Source of the DNA: Thalassospira sp. HF15
GTDB lineage: Bacteria; Pseudomonadota; Alphaproteobacteria; Rhodospirillales; Thalassospiraceae
NCBI RefSeq assembly: GCF_011806525.1
Contig: NZ_JAAVKI010000006.1
Location: 1-64,000 of the forward strand
Direction: 5' to 3'
DNA length: 64,000 bases
Below, one piece after another: positions 8,552 to 17,387 of the stretch; position 1 is the stretch's first letter; each line of letters starts with the position of its first letter. The position numbers were made by a program, and so were the translations under genes. The notes beneath the pieces were generated by a model, which searched no databases, was not told where the DNA came from, and saw only the letters and a program-made list of their open reading frames with translations.

Positions 8552-8995
8552 ATGAAGGTTAGCGGTTCCAAGGCGACTGGAGCGGGGGCAACTTCCCGCA
8601 AAAAATCTTCCGGTACGTCTGGCGGAAGCGGTTTTGCCGATGCCATGCGTTCGCTCGACTCTTCTGGTGATGCAGGTGGGGCGGCTGGTGTTCACAGTAG
8701 CGGGTCTGTCAGTGCGCTTGATGCGTTGCTTGCGCTTCAGCAAAGTGGGGATGCGCTGGATTCGCCAAAAAAGACGGCGATGCTTCGCGCCAAAAGCATG
8801 CTGGAACAGCTGGAAGCCGTGCGCGACGGTTTGCTATGTGGTCAGCTATCACCTGCACGCTTGCAGCAACTGGTTGGTTTGCTTGATCAGCAGCGTGAAA
8901 CGATTGATGATCCGGAACTTACTGCTGTTCTGGACGAGATTGATCTGCGCGCCCGGGTCGAGCTGGCGAAACTGGAAGTTTCCGGCCTGATCTGA
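8552..8995 (+). CDS. fliX: Flagellar assembly regulator FliX
   Basis: 147 residues from ATG at 8552. The Ser/Gly-rich start (MKVSGSKATGAGATSRKKSSG) followed by a short helical domain, ending LDEIDLRARVELAKLE, is the FliX pattern known from Caulobacter, where FliX couples assembly of early flagellar structures to the sigma-54 activator FlbD. This fits the five sigma-54 promoters in the window; flbD itself is not here. An in-frame ATG 18 codons upstream is possible but adds sequence unlike FliX. Divergent from flgI. Confidence 0.85.
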   Translation: MKVSGSKATGAGATSRKKSSGTSGGSGFADAMRSLDSSGDAGGAAGVHSSGSVSALDALLALQQSGDALDSPKKTAMLRAKSMLEQLEAVRDGLLCGQLSPARLQQLVGLLDQQRETIDDPELTAVLDEIDLRARVELAKLEVSGLI

Positions 8996-9080
8996 CTGTT
9001 AAATTTACAGTGTTATTTTCTGAAAAATCGCAGATTTCTGCGGTGTTGAGGGGTGATTGACAATTATTTGTTCAATCGGC

Positions 9081-9109
9081 TTGCACCGTTGGCGTGCGCC
9101 ATCTATATT
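9081..9109 (+). promoter_or_regulatory. Sigma-70 type promoter of dksA
   Basis: TTGCAC (9081-9086) and TATATT (9104-9109) are separated by 17 bases, giving initiation near 9116, about 30 bp before the dksA start. Confidence 0.65.
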
Positions 9110-9145
9110 GCCGCGCGATCGATGAGTCCTGTATAGAGGGCATAC

Positions 9146-9562
9146 ATGACTATCACTTTACCACCAGACTATCGTCCTGCTGAGGACGAAGAGTTCATGA
9201 ACCCGCGTCAGCGGGAATATTTCCGGCAGAAACTTCTGACCTGGCGGGCAGAACTTCTGCACGAATCTTCGGAAACATTAGCGAACCTGCAGGATGGCGG
9301 GCTTCAGGAACCGGACCTTACCGACCGCGCGTCGGCCGAAACGGACCGGGCACTTGAACTTCGTACTCGTGACAGGGCGCGCAAGCTTATTTCAAAAATT
9401 GATGCTGCTTTGCGTCGAATTGAAGACGGATCATACGGTTACTGTGAAGAAACCGACGAGCCGATCAGCTTGAAAAGACTTGAAGCTCGTCCGATTGCGA
9501 CCCTGAGCATCGAAGCCCAGGAACGCCACGAACGGATGGAGCGCACACGTCGCGACGATTGA
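9146..9562 (+). CDS. dksA: RNA polymerase-binding transcription factor DksA
   Basis: 138 residues. DksA/TraR family: coiled-coil domain with LTDRASAETDRALELRTRDR (about 51-70) and the degenerate zinc-finger region GYCEETDEPISLKRLEARP (about 95-113). DksA enters the RNA polymerase secondary channel and, with ppGpp, resets transcription, notably of rRNA genes. Only one of the four zinc-binding cysteines of E. coli DksA is present, a form known in alphaproteobacteria and thought to fold without zinc. Own promoter and terminator flank it, so it is a single-gene unit inside the flagellar island. Confidence 0.93.
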   Translation: MTITLPPDYRPAEDEEFMNPRQREYFRQKLLTWRAELLHESSETLANLQDGGLQEPDLTDRASAETDRALELRTRDRARKLISKIDAALRRIEDGSYGYCEETDEPISLKRLEARPIATLSIEAQERHERMERTRRDD

Positions 9563-9670
9563 TCGCGCCGGGTGGAAAAAAATACTTTGGATCTGGCTTG
9601 GCCGGTCCACGTCATGCAACGACATGACATTGTGGGAGATTACTGGTTAGGGATAACCAAAATCAAAAAA

Positions 9671-9695
9671 GCCCGGCCTTCTGGCCGGGCTTTTT
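9671..9695 (+). terminator. Intrinsic terminator downstream of dksA
   Basis: GCCCGGCC and GGCCGGGC (9671-9678 with 9683-9690) form a stem with a TTCT loop, followed by TTTTT. A run of six A on the other side means it could also work leftwards. Confidence 0.9.
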
Positions 9696-9719
9696 CCTTT
9701 GGGGCTGTCAATTTACGTC

Positions 9720-9743
9720 AAAGGCCACCCGAAGGTGGCCTTT
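9720..9743 (-). terminator. Possible terminator of the flgF-flgG-flgA-flgH operon
   Basis: A perfect 10-bp stem (AAAGGCCACC with GGTGGCCTTT) and a four-base loop lie 67 bp past the flgH stop. The T tract is only the three T within the stem end, so efficiency is uncertain. Confidence 0.55.
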
Positions 9744-9809
9744 GACTGACGTTGCGTGAGGTCAACCGGAACCCGGAAAACGGGATTGAACCACACTGCT
9801 TCGCTCGAT

Positions 9810-10583
9810 TTAGAACGGCAGAATAATGTCGAGAACTTCGCTGCCATAGCGCGGTTGCTGAACATCGGAAATGGTTCCGCGGCCGCCGTATGAAATACGA
9901 GCCTCAGCAATCTTGTCATAGTCAACCTCGTTAGCCGAGCTGATGTCGGCTGCACGAATGACGCCGGCAATTTGAACTTCGCGGATCTCGCTGTTTACAC
10001 GAATTTCCTGACGACCATGAATGACATAGTTTCCGTTTGGTAGAACCTGAATAACGATGGCCGCAACCCGAAGGCTAATTGCCTCGGTGCGATCAAGCGT
10101 GCCATTGCCGCGGTTTGACGTGTTGCTAGACATATTAAACGCATTGGTCGGATCAATGCCTTCTGGCAGAACTTTTGTTAGTTCTGACTCCAATCCAAAC
10201 AAGTTCGGCACGCCGAGGTCTTCAGTGTTGGTACGTGCTCGCAGAGTATTGTTAGACAGATTGGCGTTGTCTGACATTTCGACGACGACAGTGAGGATAT
10301 CACCAACCTGGTTGGCACGCTGATCCTTGAAGAAAGATCGGGCACCAGCACGCCACAGCGAATTCGGGTTGCGCTCTGCGACCTGCGGGGCAGGCATCGG
10401 CAAGCTCACCGGGCGATAGGATTCTGACTGGGTCGGGTTGTCTATGCTTGAAAGCTTCGGTGGTTCACCGACTTCGGAAAGTCGTTTCATTGCGTTGCAG
10501 CCTGACAGCAGTGCAGTGGCACCGATAAGGGTGCTGACAAGCGCGAAGCGCCGCCATGATATCTGTACATTTTTACCGGGCAT
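9810..10583 (-). CDS. flgH: Flagellar L-ring lipoprotein FlgH
   Basis: 257 residues. A lipoprotein signal peptide with lipobox LLSGC (cysteine about 29) leads to the mature protein. ARSFFKDQRANQVGDILTVVVEMSDNANLSN and the C-terminal GRGTISDVQQPRYGSEVLDI are FlgH signatures. It assembles the outer-membrane L-ring that bushes the rod. ATG at 10583 has AGGAGG 6 nt upstream. Last gene of the flgF-flgG-flgA-flgH operon. Confidence 0.96.
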   Translation of the reverse strand: MPGKNVQISWRRFALVSTLIGATALLSGCNAMKRLSEVGEPPKLSSIDNPTQSESYRPVSLPMPAPQVAERNPNSLWRAGARSFFKDQRANQVGDILTVVVEMSDNANLSNNTLRARTNTEDLGVPNLFGLESELTKVLPEGIDPTNAFNMSSNTSNRGNGTLDRTEAISLRVAAIVIQVLPNGNYVIHGRQEIRVNSEIREVQIAGVIRAADISSANEVDYDKIAEARISYGGRGTISDVQQPRYGSEVLDIILPF

Positions 10584-10689
10584 GAATTCCTCCTGGGTTC
10601 CTAACCGTTATTAACGCAAGGACCGTGCCAGTTATGAGGCGGTAAAAGAGGAAAAGCTTGCCGGGTTGTGTCGAGTTTCGTCGTGCAGA

Positions 10690-11697
10690 TTATTGTGACA
10701 TGGCGGGCAGGGCGCGGACTTCATTTTCGGCAACGACTTCGACCTGAATGGTCTTGTTGCTGGACTGGTTGACGACGCGGATGACGTCACCCAATGATCC
10801 GTCTTCCATGGCCTTGCCACGCGCTGTTAGCGACATGTTCGCTGTAACCAGACGAATGATCACAAGTGATCCACGCCGGACCAGAATGGGGTTGCTCAAA
10901 TCCCTGAACATCAGCGGCTCGTTGGGGTTGCTGGGTCGTGTGACTTCCTTGCCAATGACATCATTGATGTCACGAATGGCCCCGGCCGGTACCCGTTCAG
11001 ATCGAAAATCGCGATATTCAACCTGATCGGCACGAATGACAGATCCGCGTGATACCGGTTCGACCAATACCGGCACACTTGTCAGCGGGTAATATTTGCC
11101 GCTGATCCGATAGGTACGCTGTTGGGCCGTTTGAGCGCCGGTGGTGACACTGGCGACAAAGCGCTGGGTGCGTGAATTGATTTCAAGCGCACTTATATCA
11201 ACGCTATTGCGTGCATCGACGGGGAGATGGATCTGAAAATTGTCACTCGACAGGTCGACCGTGAACGGGCGCTGAATACCGTGATCCACCAGTGAAACTT
11301 CGACTGCATCGCGGATTTCATCAATGGTAATAACCTGACTGGCCCTGGTAACCAGAACCTGATCTGCGGTGGTGCGCGGTCGCCATTCAATATTGTGACG
11401 CTGCGCAATGCCGTAAAGCCAGCGATAATCAAGAATGGTCTGTCGCCCGGGCTGGGGCGCATGCGCCACGGCAATATCTTGCTGTTGGGGATCAATACCG
11501 GAAAACAGATCGCCCAAGGTCACATACTGACCTTCGACCAAGGCATCCGGTTTGAGGAAGATAGAAGAAGTCGTCTGCTGATTGTTTGGCAGGTTGCTGC
11601 CTTGCGATGATTGCGCCTGAGCGCTCTCTGACAAAAGGGGCAGAGATGCAAGTGCGGGCAATATCGCGAGCGCAAGGATTATGTTCTTTATCTTCAT
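10690..11697 (-). CDS. flgA: Flagellar P-ring assembly chaperone FlgA
   Basis: 335 residues from ATG at 11697, which opens a Sec signal peptide (KIKNIILALAILPALASL, cleavage after AQA about 29). The C-terminal SAF-like domain (about 200-335: PVSRGSVIRADQVEYRDF, GKEVTRPSNPNEPLMFRDL) is typical of FlgA, the periplasmic chaperone needed to build FlgI rings. An in-frame ATG at 11781 would add 28 residues before the signal peptide and is unlikely. It lies between flgG and flgH, as in other alphaproteobacteria. Confidence 0.93.
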   Translation of the reverse strand: MKIKNIILALAILPALASLPLLSESAQAQSSQGSNLPNNQQTTSSIFLKPDALVEGQYVTLGDLFSGIDPQQQDIAVAHAPQPGRQTILDYRWLYGIAQRHNIEWRPRTTADQVLVTRASQVITIDEIRDAVEVSLVDHGIQRPFTVDLSSDNFQIHLPVDARNSVDISALEINSRTQRFVASVTTGAQTAQQRTYRISGKYYPLTSVPVLVEPVSRGSVIRADQVEYRDFRSERVPAGAIRDINDVIGKEVTRPSNPNEPLMFRDLSNPILVRRGSLVIIRLVTANMSLTARGKAMEDGSLGDVIRVVNQSSNKTIQVEVVAENEVRALPAMSQ

Positions 11698-11807
11698 CCG
11701 CCTACTATACCACGGAACGGTATACATCGCGTAAATACAGTTTGCGCAAGTTCGCGTGTCATCGAACCGCGACTTGCGCAAACGAAAAGCCTTTTCACAC
11801 GCTGCTA

Positions 11808-12593
11808 TTAACGCAGGTTGCTGACGGCGCTCATCATTTCATCCGTCGTCGAGATGGATTTGGAGTTCATTTCATAGGCACGTTGTGCCTTGATCAGGTT
11901 GGTGATTTCCTGAACCACGTTGACGTTAGAGGATTCAAGATATCCCTGCTGAACCGTGCCATAGCCGACATCGCCCGGAGCGCCGACATTGGCCTGGCCG
12001 GATGCTTCGGTTTCAAGGAACAGGTTGTCGCCCAGCGCATTCAGGCCGGGCGGATTGATAAAGGTCGCAAGCTGGATCTGGCCCAGGTTCTGAAGGGCAA
12101 CCTGACCATCAATCTCGGCAAAAACTTCACCGTTGGCGTTGATTGTGACCGAGCGGGCATTGTTCGGAACCGTGATGCCCGGTTGAACAGCAAAGCCATC
12201 CTTGGTTACCAATGCGCCGTTGGCATCAAGTTTGAGCGTCCCGTCTCGGCTATATGCCGTCTCACCGCTTGGCAGGTCAATCTGAAGGTAGCCGCGGCCC
12301 TGAATGGCGATATCAAGCTCGTTCTCGGTCATGGTCAGCGACCCCTGACCCATGTAGCGACCAATCGCGGCGGTTTTAACACCAAGGCCAACCTGAACAC
12401 CGGTCGGGACAATGGTGCCGGTATCGGAGGACGGCGAACCTGCACGGCGCAGATCCTGATACAGCAGATCCTGGAATTCTGCGCGCTGACGCTTGTAGCC
12501 GGTGGTGGTCATGTTGGCGATGTTGTGGGAGGTAACGTCCACGTTGGTGGACTGTGCCTGCATGCCCAAAGCGCCGATATCAAGTGACCGCAT
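11808..12593 (-). CDS. flgG: Distal rod protein FlgG
   Basis: 261 residues. MRSLDIGALGMQAQSTNVDVTSHNIANMTTTGYKRQRAEFQDLLYQ is the FlgG N-terminal motif and the C-terminal VNVVQEITNLIKAQRAYEMNSK closes the rod/hook fold. It forms the distal rod that crosses the P and L rings. GGAG lies 7 nt before the start; it follows flgF by 67 bp. Confidence 0.97.
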   Translation of the reverse strand: MRSLDIGALGMQAQSTNVDVTSHNIANMTTTGYKRQRAEFQDLLYQDLRRAGSPSSDTGTIVPTGVQVGLGVKTAAIGRYMGQGSLTMTENELDIAIQGRGYLQIDLPSGETAYSRDGTLKLDANGALVTKDGFAVQPGITVPNNARSVTINANGEVFAEIDGQVALQNLGQIQLATFINPPGLNALGDNLFLETEASGQANVGAPGDVGYGTVQQGYLESSNVNVVQEITNLIKAQRAYEMNSKSISTTDEMMSAVSNLR

Positions 12594-12660
12594 CTGTCTT
12601 CTCCTTCGATTGCGCTAATGCTGCGCGAATATTCCGTGTTATCTGCTGGGCCGCTGCCGT

Positions 12661-13419
12661 TTAGGCGCGGACGTCACCAAGTTTGTTGATCATGTTGCGC
12701 ATACGCTCGTTCTCGCTTTCAAGGGAACGGCTGACCGATTGGTATGTGCGCAGAACGTCAATCATCTGCGTCATCGCGCTGATAGGGTTGACGTTGGATT
12801 TTTCAAGCGCCCCCTGGACGATGCCCGGGTTTTCAACCAGTTCGACCAGGTCCTGATTGTTTTCGTCTTCCGGAGCCTGATACAGGGTGTTGCCGGTCAC
12901 GGTCATTTCCTGAACGTTCTCGACAGTGACCACCTGCAGTTTGCCAATCTGACCAATATCGGTGGATATGGTGCCATCACCCTTGATCTCGATCTGGCCG
13001 TCTGCCTCGTTGAAGAACAGCGGCTGACCGGCGTCGCTGAGAACAGGATAGCCATCATTGGTGATCAGTTGGCCGCCCGGATCGAGTGAAAAGTTGCCCG
13101 AACGGGTATATTGAACACCTGTCGGGGTTTCGATCGCAAAGAACATGTCCGGCCGGCTCAGAGCCACATCAAGCGGACGGTCGGTATGTTCGATGGTGCC
13201 GACGGTGGTATTGCGATACTGGGAGATGTCCTGAACCAGGGAGATTTCGCGTTCACCACGGAACGGCGCATCCTTGTTCTTGGCAATCCAGTCGGTGAAC
13301 ATCATGCGCTGTTCTTTGTAGCCGGTCGTATTCATGTTTGCCATGTTCTGCGACAGGTTATTCATCATGCTGCGCAGCGTCTTTTGACGGGACAGTGCAA
13401 TATATGAAACGTTTTCCAT
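12661..13419 (-). CDS. flgF: Proximal rod protein FlgF
   Basis: 252 residues. The N-terminus (SRQKTLRSMMNNLSQNMANMNTTGYK) and C-terminus (ISAMTQMIDVLRTYQSVSRSLE) belong to the FlgF/FlgG/FlgE family, and the divergent N-terminus plus position before flgG identify it as FlgF, a proximal rod subunit. It is the first gene of the operon, 43 bp downstream of a sigma-54 promoter. Confidence 0.93.
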   Translation of the reverse strand: MENVSYIALSRQKTLRSMMNNLSQNMANMNTTGYKEQRMMFTDWIAKNKDAPFRGEREISLVQDISQYRNTTVGTIEHTDRPLDVALSRPDMFFAIETPTGVQYTRSGNFSLDPGGQLITNDGYPVLSDAGQPLFFNEADGQIEIKGDGTISTDIGQIGKLQVVTVENVQEMTVTGNTLYQAPEDENNQDLVELVENPGIVQGALEKSNVNPISAMTQMIDVLRTYQSVSRSLESENERMRNMINKLGDVRA

Positions 13420-13461
13420 GGTCGAATTTCCCTTTCAGGACTGTAACTTGACCCAAAGGAA

Positions 13462-13477
13462 TGCGATCTGCGTGCCA
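13462..13477 (-). promoter_or_regulatory. Sigma-54 promoter of the flgF operon
   Basis: Minus strand TGGCAC-GCAGA-TCGCA, with GG and GC ten bases apart. Initiation near 13451 gives a leader of about 32 nt before flgF. Confidence 0.87.
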
Positions 13478-13781
13478 GTTTTGTTAAACAATTGATTTTA
13501 ATAGGGTAAAATGATGTTCGGCATTTGTTGCCGGGCGTATTTTCAAGCGAATTGGTAGAAAGTGCCGCAAAAACGACAAAGCGCCGGAAAAGGATTGCCG
13601 GGATGGTTGGACAGGATACCGCTATCAGGCAATTTATTCCGGTTGGGATGGTGCGGGCTGTTGTTTTAAGCCGTGGGGCTAAACATATGGCGCAAATATG
13701 CGAAAATTTCCGCCTGCCGCAAATCGCCAGTGGACGGAAACGCAACAGATTTTTAACGTGATAGCGTTATGGCTTTTAATC

Positions 13782-13797
13782 CGGCACAGTGTTTGCT
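13782..13797 (+). promoter_or_regulatory. Sigma-54 promoter of the fliL operon
   Basis: CGGCAC-AGTGT-TTGCT on the plus strand departs from the consensus only at the first base. Initiation near 13808 lies downstream of the ATG at 13769, which argues that fliL starts at 13841. Confidence 0.87.
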
Positions 13798-13840
13798 GGA
13801 TCAGGAAGACAGAACTTTAACCGCAGGAATTCGCGAAGCG

Positions 13841-14380
13841 ATGGGTGACGACGTCGACGAAATAGAAATGGACGAAGGTGGCGGTGGCGGTCGCAGCAAG
13901 AAAATGCTGATCGTGGTCATTCTGCTTGTGCTGCTTTTACTGGGTGGCGCTGCTGCAGCGTATTTCACAGGCTTGCTTCAGCCGGTGATTGACATGCTAA
14001 CCGGAGGCGGTGGCGCGCAGACCGAAGAGGTCATCACCGAAGATTCCATCGAAGATGCACCGGGTGTTCCGGAAAATGTCGGTTTCGTGGATCTGCCGGA
14101 GATTCTGGTCAATCTGAATACGGGCGGAGGAAAGCAGAGCTACCTTAAAATCCGGGTTAGTCTTGAAGTTGCCGATCAGGCAATGCTGCCGCAGGTCGAA
14201 CAGATGATGCCGCGCATTGTCGACAACTTTCAGGTCTATCTTCGTGAACTGCGTCCCGAGGATCTTTCAGGCTCCGAAGGGATGTTCAGACTGCGTGAAG
14301 AACTTTTGATCCGGGTGAGTGCTGCGGCAGAGCCCGCAAAAATAAACGACGTTTTGTTCAAGGAAATGCTGGTACAATAA
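13841..14380 (+). CDS. fliL: Flagellar basal body-associated protein FliL
   Basis: 179 residues from ATG at 13841. An acidic cytoplasmic start with a glycine run is followed by one membrane span (about residues 22-45, KMLIVVILLVLLLLGGAAAAYF) and a periplasmic FliL domain (FVDLPEILVNLNTGGGKQSYLKIRVSLEV, about 86-114). FliL rings surround stator units and support torque. A longer reading to 13769 crosses the sigma-54 promoter and is rejected. First gene of the fliL-fliM operon. Confidence 0.92.
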   Translation: MGDDVDEIEMDEGGGGGRSKKMLIVVILLVLLLLGGAAAAYFTGLLQPVIDMLTGGGGAQTEEVITEDSIEDAPGVPENVGFVDLPEILVNLNTGGGKQSYLKIRVSLEVADQAMLPQVEQMMPRIVDNFQVYLRELRPEDLSGSEGMFRLREELLIRVSAAAEPAKINDVLFKEMLVQ

Positions 14381-14422
14381 GCTTGTAGCAGCCCGAATGC
14401 CAAATTCAGGAAGCAATCGCTG

Positions 14423-15580
14423 ATGGCTGATGATGAAGATGATGATGCTCTCGCCGCTGAATGGGAAGCCATGGCGGGCGGCGATGACGAGGATGGAGAC
14501 GACGGCGGCGAGGACATGGCCGCCGAATGGGAATCTATGCTCGGCGATGATGATGATGGCGACGAAGGTGGTGACGGCGGCGATGATATGGCCGAAGCCA
14601 TGGGCGGCGGTACATCTGCGCGCGTTCTGAATCAGGACGAAATTGACAGTCTGCTTGGCTTTGATGACGGTTCGGGTGCCGGAGATCAGTCTGGCATCCA
14701 GGCGATCATCAACTCGTCAATGGTGGCCTATGAACGACTTCCGATGCTTGAAGTCGTCTTTGACCGCCTTGTGCGCATGATGTCGACGTCCTTGCGTAAC
14801 TTTACCTCTGACAACGTCGAAGTCTCGCTTGATAACATCCTGTCTTTGCGTTTTGGCGATTACCTGAACTCGATCCCGCTGCCGGCAATGCTTGGCGTTT
14901 TCAAGGCAGAGGAATGGGATAACTACGGGCTGCTGACAGTTGACTCAGCGCTGATTTATTCCATCGTGGACGTTCTGTTGGGCGGGCGACGTGGTACGGC
15001 GGCAATGCGTATCGAAGGCCGTCCCTACACGACGATTGAACGGAACCTTGTTGAACGCATGATCCATGTGGTTCTGGGTGACCTTTCCGCGGCGTTTGAC
15101 CCGCTGAGCCCGGTGACCTTCCGGTTTGAGCGCCTTGAAACCAACCCGCGTTTCGCCACCATTGCCCGTCACGCCAACGCCGCCATCGTTGCCAAGTTGC
15201 GCATCGATATGGAAGACCGCGGTGGGCGGCTTGAGCTGCTGATCCCATATGCAACGCTCGAACCGGTTCGTGAACTTCTGCTGCAGATGTTCATGGGTGA
15301 GAAGTTTGGTCGTGACTCTATTTGGGAAAACCACCTCGCAAACGAACTTTGGCAGACCCATGTTAATCTATTGGCTGTCCTTGACGAGCAGATCATGGCA
15401 CTGGGTGATGTCATCAACCTTGAAGTTGGTAACCGACTGGTTCTTAATACTGGTCCGACCTCGCCGGTCGAGGTTCGCTGCGGGGATGTGCCGTTGTTTA
15501 AGGGGTTGATGGGCCGCAAGGGTGACAGGATCGCCATTCAGGTTCGTGATCGTGCGCGCATAAACGAGGAAGATAGCTGA
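14423..15580 (+). CDS. fliM: Flagellar motor switch protein FliM
   Basis: 385 residues. The switch core (about 95-370: AYERLPMLEVVFDRLVRMMSTSLRN, later DVLLGGRRGT and the C-terminal SpoA-like domain) is FliM, the CheY-P docking part of the C-ring. The usual N-terminal EIDSLLGF motif is present (about 72-79) but is preceded by an unusual 65-residue acidic extension with two copies of an AAEWExM motif (about 10-16 and 33-39). Its stop overlaps the next start (TGATG). Confidence 0.96.
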   Translation: MADDEDDDALAAEWEAMAGGDDEDGDDGGEDMAAEWESMLGDDDDGDEGGDGGDDMAEAMGGGTSARVLNQDEIDSLLGFDDGSGAGDQSGIQAIINSSMVAYERLPMLEVVFDRLVRMMSTSLRNFTSDNVEVSLDNILSLRFGDYLNSIPLPAMLGVFKAEEWDNYGLLTVDSALIYSIVDVLLGGRRGTAAMRIEGRPYTTIERNLVERMIHVVLGDLSAAFDPLSPVTFRFERLETNPRFATIARHANAAIVAKLRIDMEDRGGRLELLIPYATLEPVRELLLQMFMGEKFGRDSIWENHLANELWQTHVNLLAVLDEQIMALGDVINLEVGNRLVLNTGPTSPVEVRCGDVPLFKGLMGRKGDRIAIQVRDRARINEEDS

Positions 15581-16281
15581 TGGACTTTGCGTTCTATCTG
15601 GATCTTGTGATGATTGTTTTGCTGGTGGCAACGATCATCTATGCGATCATACTGAACCGCAAGCTGGCGGCCTTCCGGCGTAGCCGCGAGGATATGCAGA
15701 ACTTCCTGACCGCTTTCAATGCGGCCAATGAACGCGCGGAAACCTCGATCACGGCGCTTAAGGAAATGGCTGAGCAATCTGGCGAAAAGCTGCGCGAGGA
15801 TATTGAAAAGGCTGGCGCGCTGAACGAAGACCTCAGCTTTATGGTTGATCGCGGCGAAAGCATTGCCAATCGCCTTGAAAAGGCGGCGCGCGATGCCAAT
15901 TCGGCACGCCGCACATCCGGAACGGCAGGTGGGGACGTACAACCGTCCTCGTCTGCCGCAGACAGTGCAAAATCTGCAGGTGGTGCCAGTGCCGGTCTTG
16001 GTCGCATGATGGGTGCTAAGAACCGTGATGACGTAATTGATGATCGCGACCGTGTCGGTGTTGAAACCCGGGCCGAAGAACTCGCAGCCAGAATGGTCGG
16101 TGAGATCGAACGCGGATCAAGCGGACCGGTTGATGACGGATATGAACGCGACGAACCTGCGCGCAATGGTGGCGCACAGGGCAGCCGGGCAGATGTATCT
16201 GATCCCTATGATCAGGACGAGGATGCCGGGCGTTCGGAAGCAGAGCGTGAATTGCTGGCTGCACTTCGGTCGGTTCGATAA
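15580..16281 (+). CDS. DUF6468-type flagellar membrane protein
   Basis: 233 residues with one N-terminal membrane span (about 4-25, LDLVMIVLLVATIIYAIIL), a coiled coil of about 30-110, and a long disordered acidic tail. The start (NRKLAAFRRSREDMQNFLTAFNAA) matches the DUF6468 domain commonly found after fliM in Rhodospirillales; that family assignment is from memory. Translationally coupled to fliM. Role unknown; position suggests a motor or C-ring accessory. Confidence 0.75.
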   Translation: MDFAFYLDLVMIVLLVATIIYAIILNRKLAAFRRSREDMQNFLTAFNAANERAETSITALKEMAEQSGEKLREDIEKAGALNEDLSFMVDRGESIANRLEKAARDANSARRTSGTAGGDVQPSSSAADSAKSAGGASAGLGRMMGAKNRDDVIDDRDRVGVETRAEELAARMVGEIERGSSGPVDDGYERDEPARNGGAQGSRADVSDPYDQDEDAGRSEAERELLAALRSVR

Positions 16282-16433
16282 GAAGTCGGAAACGGTGCCT
16301 TTTGCATCGCTTCCGGCCTTGAGATTATGAGTTTTCTTTTTATCTAAAGGGCAGGACCCCGTTCTGTCGGAATGGAAAGAAATCAATCGTGAAGGAGCAT
16401 GGGCACTTTGTGCCGACATGCTTGGGTGTGTGA

Positions 16434-17168
16434 ATGTCAGGTGTGCGTATTCTGCCGTTGGTCGTGCTGGTCGGCGTGATGGTGCTGTCGATGCGGGTGG
16501 TCAACCTGTTTTCGTACGATTCCGCCGAAACGGAATCTGTCGAACAGACAGGTGTGAGCATGGTGCAGATGGCCCAGGCCCAGGCACCTGAACCGGCGGC
16601 TGATCCTGCTGCAGAGCAGGCCGCGACACCTGAAAATGGCGATCCGGGGCTCGATAGCCCGGAAGGGCTCACCATGGAAGGGGAGCCGATTGATGGTGTC
16701 ACTGGTGACTCCGATGTGCCGCCGATGCTTGGCGGTGATCCCACCCTGTTTACCCAGGAAGAAATTGACCTGTTGCAGAACCTGTCGGTGCGTCGCGGCG
16801 AGCTGGACCGCAAGGAACAGCGCCTTGATGAGCGTGAAAGCCTGATTGCCGCAGCCGAAGCGCGCATTGATGCCAAGATTGAGGAAATGAAATCCCTTAA
16901 ATCGGCGATCGAAGGTCTGGTTGAAACCAAGGAAGCGCAGGAAGACGATCGCATCAAAAAGCTGATCAGCGTCTATGAAAAAATGAAACCGAAAGATGCC
17001 GCGCGCATCTGGAACGACCTTGATATGGATATCCTTTTGCAGGTTGCCCTTGGCATGCGCGAAGCAAACACGGCGGCGGTTCTGTCTGAAATGACACCAG
17101 ACCGTGCACGTGCGCTGACATCCGAGTTGGCTTACAAGCAGGATATCAATATGTTGCCGCTGCAATAA
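16434..17168 (+). CDS. MotE-like flagellar protein with MgtE-N type domain
   Basis: 244 residues. A signal anchor (about 4-22) leads to a low-complexity Pro/Glu linker, a coiled coil (about 108-170: RRGELDRKEQRLDERESLIAAAEARIDAKI) and a C-terminal MgtE intracellular N-like helical domain (about 175-244: YEKMKPKDAARIWNDLDMDI). This layout is that of MotE/FliG-like proteins; in Sinorhizobium MotE is a periplasmic chaperone for the motor protein MotC. In the same direction as fliM and the stator genes, so a motor assembly role is likely. Confidence 0.78.
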   Translation: MSGVRILPLVVLVGVMVLSMRVVNLFSYDSAETESVEQTGVSMVQMAQAQAPEPAADPAAEQAATPENGDPGLDSPEGLTMEGEPIDGVTGDSDVPPMLGGDPTLFTQEEIDLLQNLSVRRGELDRKEQRLDERESLIAAAEARIDAKIEEMKSLKSAIEGLVETKEAQEDDRIKKLISVYEKMKPKDAARIWNDLDMDILLQVALGMREANTAAVLSEMTPDRARALTSELAYKQDINMLPLQ

Positions 17169-17387
17169 GGGGCATAGTGCAATAGATTGACCGCGCGGTT
17201 CATATAGGAAAAAGTGAACTTTGGCGGAAAATTTTGTGAGAAGACAACGTGGTGGCGAATTTAATCTTGGGTTAAACGTCTTGATTAACCAATATTAAAT
17301 ATGTACATCACGATTATTAGGGGCCTTGTCACTATGCGGAAGTATGGTAGGCAAGGGTGGGAGATCAGATAGCTGATGGAGTTGTGA

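Larger units (their letters stand above)
13420..13840. other. Divergent regulatory region between flgF and fliL
   Basis: 421 bp holding two sigma-54 promoters that point outward, for flgF (13462-13477) and fliL (13782-13797). Between them TGCCGGG occurs twice (13529-13535 and 13596-13602), the kind of sequence that could bind a shared enhancer-binding activator. Short open frames on both strands here show no recognisable protein features and I do not call them genes. Confidence 0.6.

Noticed and set aside
8443-8646. Open frame of 67 codons on the minus strand
   Set aside because: Overlaps the start of fliX and reads its Gly/Ser codons backwards.
13365-13761. Open frames on both strands in the flgF-fliL gap (126 and 78 codons)
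   Set aside because: They cross the sigma-54 promoter regions, have no ribosome-binding site and no family resemblance.
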